Source: Massilia sp. Root351 (GTDB taxonomy: Bacteria > Pseudomonadota > Gammaproteobacteria > Burkholderiales > Burkholderiaceae_D). From it: a stretch of 64,000 nt of DNA. Positions 51,493 through 60,104 of this stretch are shown here, one piece after another. The notes under the pieces were generated by a model that had not been told where the DNA came from, ran no database searches, and saw only the letters and a list, made by a program, of their open reading frames with translations. The stretch is taken from the NCBI RefSeq assembly GCF_001425045.1, contig NZ_LMDJ01000023.1, forward strand, positions 63,214 through 127,213, in the 5' to 3' direction. Positions within the stretch are counted from its first letter, which is position 1, and the number at the start of each line of letters is the position of its first letter. The translations under genes were made by a program, and so were the position numbers.

Positions 51493-53373
51493 CTAGCCAG
51501 CGCTCAGCACAGTATGGCCGCCGGCATACAGGGCCTCCACCAGCGCCGCGCGGCGGCTCAGTACGACGCGCTGGTTGATCGAGCCCTTGTCGGTCTGCTC
51601 GCCGGCCGCCACGGACGGCGCTTCCTCCAGCAGCAGTATGCGCTCGATGCGCGAGGCCGAACCGGTGGCCTTGGCGTTTAGCTGCGCCAGCAACTGCTGG
51701 AAGTGGCGGCGCACGGCCGCGCTGGACAGAATAGCGGCGGCGTCGGCCTCCGCCCCCAGGCCGGACAGCGCCAGGCACTGGTCCAGGCGCGGGAACACCA
51801 GCAAGCCTATGCTGTCGCGGTCGATGCCGGCCACCACCACGTCCTGGATGTAGGGTGCGCCGGCGCTGATCACGCGCGCCCGCAGCGGCCCCACGCTGAC
51901 AAAGGTGCCGCTGCTGAGCTTGAAGTCCTCGGCGATGCGGCCGTCGAACATCAATCCCAGTTCCGGCAGGTCCGGATCGACGAAGCGCACCGCGTCGCCG
52001 CTGCAGTAGTAGCCCTCCTCATCGAAGGCGGCGGCGGTGGCTTCAGGCGCGCGCCAGTAGCCGGGCATCACGTGCGGGCCTCGGAAGCGCGCCTCGTACT
52101 TGCCGTCCACCGGCGCCAGCTTGACTTCGCAGGCCGGCGCCGGCAGGCCGACGTAGCCCGCCATCATCACCGGACCGGTGGTGAAGGTGCAGGAGGGCGC
52201 CGTTTCCGTCATGCCCAGGCCGGCCATGATGCGGATGCGCTGGCCGCACTGCTGCTCGCTGACCTGCTCCAGCGCATCCCACGCCGCCTGCGACAGGCCG
52301 GCGCCGGCGAAGAAGAACAGTTCCATCTGCGAGAAAAAGTGGCGGCACAGCGCCGCATCGTCGCGCAGCGCGGCGGTGAGCAGCTCCCAGCCCTTGGGCA
52401 CGTTGAAGAACACCGTTGGCGCGATATCCTTCAGATTGCGCACCGTGGTGGCGAAATCGCGCGGGGTGGGTTTGCCGTCGTCGATGTAGTAGCTGCCGCC
52501 GTTGTACAGCGCGATGCCCACGTTGTGGCTGCCGCCGAAGGTGTGGCTCCACGGCAGCCAGTCCAGCAGCACCGGCGGCCTGTCGCCGAAGGCCGGGAAG
52601 CTTTGCAGCAGCATCTGCTGGTTGGCGCACAGCATGCGCTGGGTGGTGGTGACGGCCTTGGGCAGCTTGGTCGAGCCGGAAGTGAACAGGAATTTGGCGA
52701 TGCTATCCGGGCCGGTGGCGGCGTTGGCCGCGTCCACCGTGCCCGGAGCCGTCGCCAGCAGGCTGGCCAGCGGCGTGCTGGGACGGCCAGCGTCGCCATG
52801 TCCGGCGACAATCTCGACGCCGTCCGGCACCGTGGCGGCCAGCGCGGCGGCGCAGGCGCCGGCGTCGGTGGCGTAGATCATGCCGGGCGTCAGGTGGCGC
52901 ACGAAGTGGGCCAGCTTGGTGTAATCGGAGCCTTGCAGCGAAGCGGCCGGCGACACCGGGCAATACGGTATGCCGGCGTACAGCGCTCCCAGCGCCAGTT
53001 GCAGGTGTGCCAGGTCGTTGCCGGACCAGATCATCAGCGGGCGCTCGGCCGACAGGCCGCGGTCGAGCAGGGCCTGGCCGACCGCGCGCGCCTGTTCCAG
53101 CATCTGCCGGTAGCTGATGTGGCGCCAGGCGCCGTCCGGGCCGCGCTGCGCGGCCAGCGTCCGCTCGGGGTGCTGCCCGGCGCCACGCACCAGGCAGTCG
53201 GTAATGCGGTCCGGGTAGGCCCCCAGCGGCTCCTGCGACGCCAGGCGCCAGACGCCATGCGGACCGGCTTCGATCCGCACCGGCGCGCTGCCGACGCGCA
53301 CCGGGCGGTAGCGCGACAGGTCCAGCTCGGCGGTGGCGGCGGCAACGGCGGCGACAGGGAAGGACTGCGTCAT
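51493..53373 (-). CDS. fcs: Feruloyl-CoA synthetase
   Basis: 626 residues, the long form typical of Fcs. ATP P-loop FLFTSGSTKLPKAVTTT near 195-211; DWLPWSHTFGGSHNVGI; AGLGMTETAPSCTFT; GYYCSGDAVRFVDPDLPELGL; FKLSSGTFVSVGPLR. Reaction: ferulate (or 4-coumarate, caffeate) plus CoA and ATP gives the CoA thioester. GGGGGA lies 7 nt before ATG 53373. Third gene of the ech-vdh-fcs unit, 13 bp after vdh, giving a complete route from ferulate to vanillate. Confidence 0.92.
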   Translation of the reverse strand: MTQSFPVAAVAAATAELDLSRYRPVRVGSAPVRIEAGPHGVWRLASQEPLGAYPDRITDCLVRGAGQHPERTLAAQRGPDGAWRHISYRQMLEQARAVGQALLDRGLSAERPLMIWSGNDLAHLQLALGALYAGIPYCPVSPAASLQGSDYTKLAHFVRHLTPGMIYATDAGACAAALAATVPDGVEIVAGHGDAGRPSTPLASLLATAPGTVDAANAATGPDSIAKFLFTSGSTKLPKAVTTTQRMLCANQQMLLQSFPAFGDRPPVLLDWLPWSHTFGGSHNVGIALYNGGSYYIDDGKPTPRDFATTVRNLKDIAPTVFFNVPKGWELLTAALRDDAALCRHFFSQMELFFFAGAGLSQAAWDALEQVSEQQCGQRIRIMAGLGMTETAPSCTFTTGPVMMAGYVGLPAPACEVKLAPVDGKYEARFRGPHVMPGYWRAPEATAAAFDEEGYYCSGDAVRFVDPDLPELGLMFDGRIAEDFKLSSGTFVSVGPLRARVISAGAPYIQDVVVAGIDRDSIGLLVFPRLDQCLALSGLGAEADAAAILSSAAVRRHFQQLLAQLNAKATGSASRIERILLLEEAPSVAAGEQTDKGSINQRVVLSRRAALVEALYAGGHTVLSAG

Positions 53374-53386
53374 GGCATGTCCCCCA

Positions 53387-54841
53387 TTACACCGGGTAGT
53401 GGCGGTGGCCGCTCTGGATGGTGATCCAGCGCAGGTCGGTGAATTCGGCGATGCCGGCCTTGCCGCCGAAACGCCCGTAGCCGCTGGCCTTGACGCCGCC
53501 GAACGGCATTTGCGCCTCGTCGGCCACGGTGGAACTGTTGATATGGCAGATGCCAGATTCGACGCGGCGCGCCAGTGCCAGCGCGCGCGGGATGTTGCGG
53601 CTGAAGATGGCCGCCGACAGGCCGTATTCGCTGGCGTTGGCTTCGGCCAGCGCCGCCTCGTCGCCGCCGACCCGGATGATGCCGACAATGGGGCCGAACG
53701 ATTCTTCCTGGTATACCGCCATGTCCGGCGTGATGTGGTCGATGATGGCAGGCTGCAGCACGTTGCCGTCGCTGGCGGCGGCGCCGCATACCAGCGTGGC
53801 GCCTTTGGCCAGGGCATCGGCCACCATGGCCGCCACGCGGGCCGCTGCGCCGGCATCGACCATGCCGCCCAGGACCGCGCCTTCCTGCCCCGGCTTGCCG
53901 GCGCGCAGGCCGGCGGTCTTGGCGCGCAGCTTGTCGACGAAGGCGTCGGCCACCTTGCGGTCGACGATGATGCGGTCGGTCGACATGCAGATCTGTCCCT
54001 GGTTGAAGAAGGCGCCGAAGGCGGCCGCCTGCACCGCCTCGTCGAGGTCGGCGTCGTCCAGCACCAGCAGCGGGTTCTTGCCGCCCAGTTCCAGCACCAC
54101 CGGTTTCAGCTGCTGCGCCGCCTGTTGGGCGATGATGCGCCCGACCTTGGTTGAACCGGTGAAGTTGATGCGCTTGACGGCCGGATGGGCGATCAGGCGC
54201 GCCACCACGGCGGCGGCATCCTGCGGCGCATTGCTGATGACGTTGACCACGCCGGCCGGGAAGCCTGCGTCCTCGAACACGGCGCCGATCAGGCGGTGCA
54301 GGGCAGGGCACACTTCGGACGATTTCAGCACCACCGTGTTGCCGCAGGCGAGCGGGGTGGCGATGGCGCGCGTCCCGAGGATGACCGGCGCGTTCCACGG
54401 CGCGATGCCCAGTACCACGCCGCAGGCCTGGCGCACGCCCATGGCCATCAGGCCCGGCACGTCGGAGGGAATCACTTCGCCGGCGATCTGGGTGGTCAGC
54501 GAGGCCGCTTCGCGCAGCATGCCGGCCGCCAGCATCACGTTGAAGCCGTACCAGCCTGGCACGCCGCCTGCTTCGGCCACGCCGGCCGCGATGAATTCAG
54601 GGCCGCGCGCTTCCAGGCAGTCGGCCGCCTTGAGCAGCAGGCGGCGCCGCTCGCCCGGCGCGGTGGCGGACCAGCCAGGGAAGGCCGCCTGCGCCGCAGC
54701 CACGGCGGCGTCGGCGTCTTCCAGGGTGGCGGCGGCGGCCACCGAGGCGGTGTCGCCGGTGGCGGGGTTCAGGCGCTGGCAGGTGGCGCCGTTGGATGCG
54801 GCCTGCTCCAGGCCTCCAATCAGCAAGCGTGCTTCAAGCAT
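53387..54841 (-). CDS. vdh: Vanillin dehydrogenase
   Basis: 484 residues, aldehyde dehydrogenase superfamily. Asn in APWNAPV, Glu in LELGGKNPLLVLDD, nucleophile Cys285 in GQICMSTDR. The VDH-like start and position between the hydratase-lyase and feruloyl-CoA synthase genes identify the substrate as vanillin or other hydroxybenzaldehydes; oxidation to vanillate uses NAD. It follows ech by 44 bp. Confidence 0.92.
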   Translation of the reverse strand: MLEARLLIGGLEQAASNGATCQRLNPATGDTASVAAAATLEDADAAVAAAQAAFPGWSATAPGERRRLLLKAADCLEARGPEFIAAGVAEAGGVPGWYGFNVMLAAGMLREAASLTTQIAGEVIPSDVPGLMAMGVRQACGVVLGIAPWNAPVILGTRAIATPLACGNTVVLKSSEVCPALHRLIGAVFEDAGFPAGVVNVISNAPQDAAAVVARLIAHPAVKRINFTGSTKVGRIIAQQAAQQLKPVVLELGGKNPLLVLDDADLDEAVQAAAFGAFFNQGQICMSTDRIIVDRKVADAFVDKLRAKTAGLRAGKPGQEGAVLGGMVDAGAAARVAAMVADALAKGATLVCGAAASDGNVLQPAIIDHITPDMAVYQEESFGPIVGIIRVGGDEAALAEANASEYGLSAAIFSRNIPRALALARRVESGICHINSSTVADEAQMPFGGVKASGYGRFGGKAGIAEFTDLRWITIQSGHRHYPV

Positions 54842-54885
54842 GGCGTATCTCCTTTGTGTTGTGTGGGCGGGGGCTGCTGTGCGTC

Positions 54886-55719
54886 TTATGCGCGCTTGTA
54901 GGTTTGCAGGCCCGGCTTGATGGTCTTGTCGTCCAGGAACTGCTTGAGGCCCTGGGCGCGGCCTTTTTCCGGATCGCGGTAGTTGGACTGGTCAACCTTG
55001 GCATACAGATAGTCCTCGTTCTGCTCCCACGTCAGTTCGCGGCAGCGCTTGAAACCGTGCTTGGCGATGCGCAGCACCGTCGGCGACTTGGCCAGCAGCT
55101 TCTCCGCCAGCTCGATGGTGGCGGCGCGCAGCTCGGCCAGCGGCACGCTCTTGTTAACCAGCCCCATGGCGGCGGCCTCCTTGCCGGTGAAGGTGTCGCC
55201 GGTCATGATGTAGTGTAGCGCCTGGCGGTGGCCCATGGTGTCGGCGACGGCCTTGCTGACCAGGTTGCCCGGCGGGATGCCCCAGTTGATCTCGGACAGG
55301 CCGTACACCGCGTCGTCGGCGGAGATGGCCAGGTCGCAGGCCACCAGCGGCGAGAAGGCGCCGCCGAAGCACCAGCCGTTGACCATGGCGATGGTCGGCT
55401 TGCTGTACATGCGCAGCAGTTTCCATTGCCACTGCGAGCAGTCGCGGCGCAGCTTTTCCTGGAATATCTCCGGCTTGCCGTCGTTCTCGCGGAAATACTC
55501 CTTCAGGTCCATGCCGGCGGTCCAGCTGTCGCCGGCGCCGGTCAGCACCAGCACCTGCATCTCCGGGTCCAGCTCCAGGGTCTCCAGCACGTCGATCATT
55601 TCGCGGTTCAGCGTCGGGCTCATGGCGTTGCGCTTCTCCGGACGGTTCAGCGTCACCCAGCCGATGCCGGCGGCGACTTCGACTTTGACGGTGCTCCAGC
55701 GGTTCTCATATTGGCTCAT
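54886..55719 (-). CDS. ech: p-Hydroxycinnamoyl-CoA hydratase/lyase
   Basis: 277 residues of the crotonase superfamily, closely matching Pseudomonas HCHL throughout (NRPEKRNAMSPTLNREMIDV, TAGMDLKEYFRE, MVNGWCFGGAFSPLVACDL, CRELTWEQNEDYLYAK). Ser123 and catalytic Glu143 (GLSEINWGIPPG) are conserved. Hydrates feruloyl-CoA and cleaves it to vanillin and acetyl-CoA. AAGAGAG precedes the ATG. First gene of the ferulate operon, divergent from a MarR regulator with a palindromic operator 25 bp upstream of the ATG. Confidence 0.95.
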   Translation of the reverse strand: MSQYENRWSTVKVEVAAGIGWVTLNRPEKRNAMSPTLNREMIDVLETLELDPEMQVLVLTGAGDSWTAGMDLKEYFRENDGKPEIFQEKLRRDCSQWQWKLLRMYSKPTIAMVNGWCFGGAFSPLVACDLAISADDAVYGLSEINWGIPPGNLVSKAVADTMGHRQALHYIMTGDTFTGKEAAAMGLVNKSVPLAELRAATIELAEKLLAKSPTVLRIAKHGFKRCRELTWEQNEDYLYAKVDQSNYRDPEKGRAQGLKQFLDDKTIKPGLQTYKRA

Positions 55720-55744
55720 CTCATACTCTCTTATGGTAGGTTAA

Positions 55745-55761
55745 TATCAGGTTGCCTGATA
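55745..55761. promoter_or_regulatory. Palindromic operator between ech and marR-type gene
   Basis: TATCAGG and CCTGATA are perfect inverted arms with a TTG spacer. The site is 25 bp before the ech ATG and 7 bp before a perfect TATAAT (55769-55774) for the regulator gene, so binding would block both directions. Well suited to a MarR dimer released by a hydroxycinnamoyl-CoA. Confidence 0.75.
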
Positions 55762-55768
55762 CGTGACT

Positions 55769-55774
55769 TATAAT
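55769..55774 (+). promoter_or_regulatory. -10 element of the MarR-type gene
   Basis: Exact TATAAT on the plus strand, 63 bp before the ATG at 55837. The expected -35 position falls inside the operator, with no good hexamer. Confidence 0.5.
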
Positions 55775-55836
55775 ATATTCTGCTTGGCCTGGAATGCAAG
55801 CGCTTTCTTGAACGCTGTTTGAACTTGTTGAAGACC

Positions 55837-56292
55837 ATGAAAAATGACCAGCCCGCCGCGCCCGGCAAACCCACCGGCATCGCCTACCTGATCGGCCGCA
55901 TCGACCACGTGCTGAGCCGCCGCCTGCGCGACAGCCTGGGGCTGCTGGGACTGAGCGCCGCCCAGTACACGGCGCTGTCGGTGCTGGACACCCAGAAGCA
56001 GCTGTCGAACGCGCAGCTGGCCGAGCGTTCCATGATCTCGCCGCAGTCGGCCAACGAGATGGTGAAGGCGATGGAGGCGCGCGGCTGGATCGTGCGCCAG
56101 GCGGACGCCCACCATGGCCGCATCATCCATTTGCGCTTGAGCGACGAGGGCAGCGCCTTGCTGCGCCAGGGGCACGCCGCCGTGGCGCAGCTGGAGCAGG
56201 CCATGCTGGCCGAGCTGGGCGTGGACCAGCGCAGCGAGCTGCATGCGCAGCTGCGGGTGCTGTTGCGCTCATTGAGCGCCATTGTGCTTTGA
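55837..56292 (+). CDS. MarR-family regulator of ferulate genes
   Basis: 151 residues. Winged HTH: LSAAQYTALSVLDTQKQLSN, AERSMISPQSANEMVKAMEA, with the wing VRQADAHHGRIIHLRLSDEG. MarR proteins FerR/FerC repress ferulate operons and are induced by feruloyl-CoA; divergent position and the operator argue for the same here. ATG 55837 is preferred to the in-frame TTG at 55819, which has no ribosome site. Convergent with a decayed thiolase; the two overlap at 56283-56292. Confidence 0.92.
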   Translation: MKNDQPAAPGKPTGIAYLIGRIDHVLSRRLRDSLGLLGLSAAQYTALSVLDTQKQLSNAQLAERSMISPQSANEMVKAMEARGWIVRQADAHHGRIIHLRLSDEGSALLRQGHAAVAQLEQAMLAELGVDQRSELHAQLRVLLRSLSAIVL

Positions 56293-56521
56293 CGGACGCC
56301 ATTCCAGGTGCTCCAGCCCGGAAGCGATGATGGCCGCCGCCGCGGTCGGCGGCCGGCACGCCGCTGCGGCGCAGCACCGCGCGCGCGGCCTCGAGGCCAA
56401 GATCGGTGGGCGACACGTGGCTGAAGGCGCCGCAGTAGTCGGCCATGGGTGTGCGCAGGCCGTCCAGCATCCACAGGTCTTCGACACTGCGGAAAAAGCC
56501 GGGTTTGGTGTGCGCGCTCAT
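56283..56521 (-). pseudogene. 5' remnant of an acetyl-CoA acetyltransferase/thiolase
   Basis: From ATG 56521 the frame reads SVEDLWMLDGLRTPMADYC, FSHVSPTDLGLEAARAVLRR and SGVPAAD, the opening of a thiolase. The coding character then moves into the next frame (AAAIIASGLEHLEW) and stops at the end of the MarR gene; the catalytic cysteines are absent. The ATG overlaps the carboxylesterase stop (ATGA), so it was once the last gene of cluster B. A deletion that joined it to the ferulate region is likely. Confidence 0.7.
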
Positions 56522-58488
56522 GGCCAGTAGCCGGGGCGCAGCTGCTCGGTGGGACCGGCATAGCCGTGCGCCAGGGCATAGGCGGCCAGCGCCTGCGGCG
56601 CCTCCTGGCCGCCGAAGATGGACCACAGGAACATGCGGCCAAACAGCTCGCAGCGTTCGCGCGGATTGCCGTCCAGCGCCGGGTCCTGCGCCAGCGCCGC
56701 CTTAAGTGCGGCCCGGCTGTTCTCGTGCACCACCATGCGGCTGCCGCCGCCGGCGCTGGTGTCGAACACCATCAGGCGCGGCTGGGAGGTGTCCTCGCTC
56801 CAGCGCCACCAGTCGGCCAGCATGCCGCCGGGGCCGCGCCCGGGCCGGCCGTGGCGGGCGAAGCCGGTCCAGTAGCCGGCCATGGCGTCCGAGACCTCCT
56901 TGCGGCCCGGCAGGTTGGCGCCCGTGAAGGAGCGGAAGGGATCGAACTCGCCGTCCAGGTCGCGGAACACGAAGGCCACGTCCAGCACGTGGGCCGCGCC
57001 CAGCAGCACGCGCGGCGCTATCAGCGGTATGGCCGGCTGTTCGTCCCAGTCGAAGCGGTAGACCCAGACGTCGCGATGGCCTGAGGCCAGCATGGCGTTG
57101 GCCGGCTCCAGCGCGCCCGCAGCCTGCCACAGGGCCGACATATAAGCGGCGTGGCGCTGGTAGCGGACGCGGTCGCGCATCAGGGGGATAGTGCCGAACA
57201 CCATGCGCACGTAGTCCGGGTTGTTGGACATGAAGAGCTTGTATTCGTCCCGGTTGGTGCCGATGATGACCGGCACCGCGTTGTAGCGGCGGCGGTCGGT
57301 GAACACCTCGGGCAGCGGCATGGCCGGCAGCACGTGGCCGTCCTGCAGCACGCAGGGCGCATCGTAGAAGCTCAGTGAACCCGGCTTGACAGGGGCCAGC
57401 AGTGCCTCCGGCGACAGGCCTCGCACGTAGGCCGCGATGTCGGCGGCCGGCATGGAGGCAATCAGCGCCTTGGCGGCGGCGCGGTCGGCTGCACGGCCGT
57501 CGCGCTGCAGCCATGCGCACAGCAGTTCGCGCGAACTGAGGGCGTGGCCGGGCGGCGCGCCTTCCGGGCCTTCTTCAGCGTAGTTGCGCGCCTGCGCCAT
57601 GGTGTAGCTGGCTGTCAGCGGCGACTGCAGGATGGCGCGCTGGAACAGGCCCGTGGCCAGCGGGCTGGCCAGCATGGTGTAGGTGTTCAGGCCGCCGGCC
57701 GATTCGCCGAACACCGTGACGTTTCGCGGGTCGCCGCCGAAGGCCGCGATGTTGCTGCGCACCCATTGCAGCGCGGCGATCAGGTCCAGCGTGCCGAAGT
57801 TGCCCGAGCGGTCAGCGCCGGTGTCGCCGTCCTGGGCCAGTTCCTCCAGGCTGAACCAGCCGAGAATGCCGAGGCGGTAGTTGGCCGACACCACAATCAT
57901 ACGGTCCTGGCCGGCCAGGTTGCGCAGCGTGGTATAGGTGGCGGCGGTGCCGGCCGAGTTGGCGCCGCCGTGGATCCAGAACATCACCGGCAACGCGGCC
58001 GCTTGCGCCTCGGCGGCCGTCATCCGCGGGGCAAACACGTTCAGCGTCAGGCAATCTTCCGAACCGGCCAAGCGGCCCCATTGCGCGGGCGGCAGCTCCA
58101 GCGTGATGCCGCCCAGTTGCACGGCGGGCTGACTGAACGCCAGCGCCTCACGCACGCCGCTCCACCGCCCCGGTGGACGAGGCGCCTTCCAGCGCAGCGG
58201 GCCAACCGGCGGCTGCGCATACGGAAGGCCGAGCCAGGCGTGGGTCTGGTGGCGGTCGTCAAAGCCCAGCACGTCGCCCAGAGTAGTGCTGCGCAACGAT
58301 CCAGGCGCGGGCACGGCAGCCGTCCGGGTCGCATGCGGTGCTGCGTTGGGCCCTGCGGCGGCTGGCGCCGGCGCGGACGGAGCATCGGCGGCGCTTGCAA
58401 TGCGGCGTCTGCGGCGCCACAGCAGGGCGGCCGCCAAGCCCAGGGCTGCTGCGGAGTACAGCAAAATGTCAGGTATTATCGCGGGCAT
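56518..58488 (-). CDS. Membrane-anchored type-B carboxylesterase
   Basis: 656 residues. An N-terminal helix ([20 protein letters not shown]) followed by RRRRR and a Pro/Ala linker anchors it. Esterase core: [29 protein letters not shown], nucleophile FGESAGGLN, acidic residue in [10 protein letters not shown] and His in [18 protein letters not shown] precedes ATG 58488, which lies 20 bp inside the chemoreceptor 3' end. Orientation of the catalytic part depends on whether the arginine cluster stays cytoplasmic. Likely hydrolyses an ester linked to the cluster B transport process. Confidence 0.9.
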   Translation of the reverse strand: MPAIIPDILLYSAAALGLAAALLWRRRRRIASAADAPSAPAPAAAGPNAAPHATRTAAVPAPGSLRSTTLGDVLGFDDRHQTHAWLGLPYAQPPVGPLRWKAPRPPGRWSGVREALAFSQPAVQLGGITLELPPAQWGRLAGSEDCLTLNVFAPRMTAAEAQAAALPVMFWIHGGANSAGTAATYTTLRNLAGQDRMIVVSANYRLGILGWFSLEELAQDGDTGADRSGNFGTLDLIAALQWVRSNIAAFGGDPRNVTVFGESAGGLNTYTMLASPLATGLFQRAILQSPLTASYTMAQARNYAEEGPEGAPPGHALSSRELLCAWLQRDGRAADRAAAKALIASMPAADIAAYVRGLSPEALLAPVKPGSLSFYDAPCVLQDGHVLPAMPLPEVFTDRRRYNAVPVIIGTNRDEYKLFMSNNPDYVRMVFGTIPLMRDRVRYQRHAAYMSALWQAAGALEPANAMLASGHRDVWVYRFDWDEQPAIPLIAPRVLLGAAHVLDVAFVFRDLDGEFDPFRSFTGANLPGRKEVSDAMAGYWTGFARHGRPGRGPGGMLADWWRWSEDTSQPRLMVFDTSAGGGSRMVVHENSRAALKAALAQDPALDGNPRERCELFGRMFLWSIFGGQEAPQALAAYALAHGYAGPTEQLRPGYWP

Positions 58489-60100
58489 GATAGGCGTCCT
58501 TTTGGTGGGGGAGTAGGTGGTGTGACCGGGCGGGCGTGTCGTCCAGTTTGAAGGCGCGTACCAGCTGCGCCAGTTCGGCCGCCTGGCTGCGCATGCCGGC
58601 GGCGGCGCCGGTGGCATGCTCGACCAGTTCAGCGTTGCGCAGCGTGGCCCGCTCCATTGCCAGCAGGGCGGCGCCGGCCTGCTCGATGCCTGCCTGCTGC
58701 CGGGTGCTGACCGTCGCGATGCGGCCGATGATGGCGCTCACCTGCCGCACGCTGCCTACAACCTCCGCCATGGTGGCGCCAGCGCGCGCCACCAGCCGGT
58801 TGCCCGCTTCGACCTGTGCCACGGAGTGTTCAATCAGCGTGCGGATTTCGCGCGCGGCGGTGGCGGAACGCTGGGCCAGGCTGCGCACCTCGGCGGCGAC
58901 GACGGCGAAGCCGCGTCCGTGTTCGCCCGCACGCGCCGCTTCCACCGCCGCGTTCAGGGCCAGGATGTTGGTCTGGAAGGCGATCCCGTCGATGACGCCG
59001 ACGATTTCGCCGATGCGGCGCGCCGAAGCGGTGATCGAGTCCATGGTGCGTATCACCTCTGCCGCAGCCTGGCCGCCGTCCCCGGCTACTGTGGTGGCGC
59101 TGGCGGCAAGCGCGGTGGCTTGCCGGGCATGGCCGGCATTGTCGCGCACGGCCACGGCCAGCTGTTCCACGCAACCGGCAGTGGCGCGCAGCGACGCGCG
59201 CTGGCCATCGCTGCGGCGGGCTAGGTCCTGGTGGCCGCCGGCGATATCGTCCGCCGCGCCGGCGATGTGGTCGGCGCCCTGGCGCACCTTGCCGACCATG
59301 GCAGCCAGTTCGGTGCGCATGGTGTGCATGGCGAACAGCAGGCTTGATGCGTCGCCGCCGCGCAGCACAACGCCGCCCGCCAGGTCGCCGGCGGCGGTGC
59401 GGCCGGCGATGCTGACCGCATAAGCGGGTTCGCCGCCCAGCTGAGCGAGGATGCCGCGCGTAAGCCGCCAGCACAGCAGGCCGCCCAGCAGCAGGGCGCC
59501 AAGGCCCAGGCCCAGCATCCAGGACCGCGCCATGGCGTCGGAGGACCGGCTCTGGGAAGCTGCCTGCTCGTTCTGGCGGGCCTCCAGCGCCGCCAGCTGT
59601 TCCAGCGCCGCCATCCAGCGTGACTGGACCGGCAGCAGGCGTTCCACCAGCACGGTGTAGATGCGGTCGGACTCGCTTGCCATGGCGAGGTCCACGGCTT
59701 GCAAGATCGGCGTGCGTGCTGCCGCATCGTGCTGGCTTATCTGCGCCAGCAGTGCGGTTTCCTCCGGCGTCGCCGTGGCGGCCAGCAGCCCGCGCAACTG
59801 CGCTTCGGCGGCCGCGTAGCGCCTGGCCTGGTCCTGCACCCGTTCGGCTTCCGGCTGCAGGTAGGACAGGGAACCGATCAGCGCCATATTGCGCAATGCG
59901 ATCATGCGCTCGTACACGGTGTCGCGCATTTGCGTGGCGAGCCGGGTCTTGACGTTGCCGACCAGGGTGATCTGGTCGGTGCGGCGCTGCATCTGCGCCA
60001 TGTGGCTCACGCCGAGCGCCACCACGGCAACCAGCAGTGCCAGGATCAGGCCGAAGCCCAGGCGCAGGCGGGAACCTATGCTCATGTCGAAAGCGCGCAT
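58469..60100 (-). CDS. Methyl-accepting chemotaxis protein
   Basis: 543 residues. First helix at about 13-33 ([21 protein letters not shown]), a four-helix-bundle periplasmic sensor (about 35-185), second helix near 190-210, HAMP-like region, then a cytoplasmic signalling domain with the hairpin tip [20 protein letters not shown] followed by [20 protein letters not shown]. No C-terminal CheR-binding pentapeptide is present. ATG 60100 follows the MMPL stop by 4 bp, so it is co-translated with the transporter; the ligand may be that handled by the cluster. Confidence 0.92.
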   Translation of the reverse strand: MRAFDMSIGSRLRLGFGLILALLVAVVALGVSHMAQMQRRTDQITLVGNVKTRLATQMRDTVYERMIALRNMALIGSLSYLQPEAERVQDQARRYAAAEAQLRGLLAATATPEETALLAQISQHDAAARTPILQAVDLAMASESDRIYTVLVERLLPVQSRWMAALEQLAALEARQNEQAASQSRSSDAMARSWMLGLGLGALLLGGLLCWRLTRGILAQLGGEPAYAVSIAGRTAAGDLAGGVVLRGGDASSLLFAMHTMRTELAAMVGKVRQGADHIAGAADDIAGGHQDLARRSDGQRASLRATAGCVEQLAVAVRDNAGHARQATALAASATTVAGDGGQAAAEVIRTMDSITASARRIGEIVGVIDGIAFQTNILALNAAVEAARAGEHGRGFAVVAAEVRSLAQRSATAAREIRTLIEHSVAQVEAGNRLVARAGATMAEVVGSVRQVSAIIGRIATVSTRQQAGIEQAGAALLAMERATLRNAELVEHATGAAAGMRSQAAELAQLVRAFKLDDTPARSHHLLPHQKDAYHARDNT

Positions 60101-60104
60101 GGCC

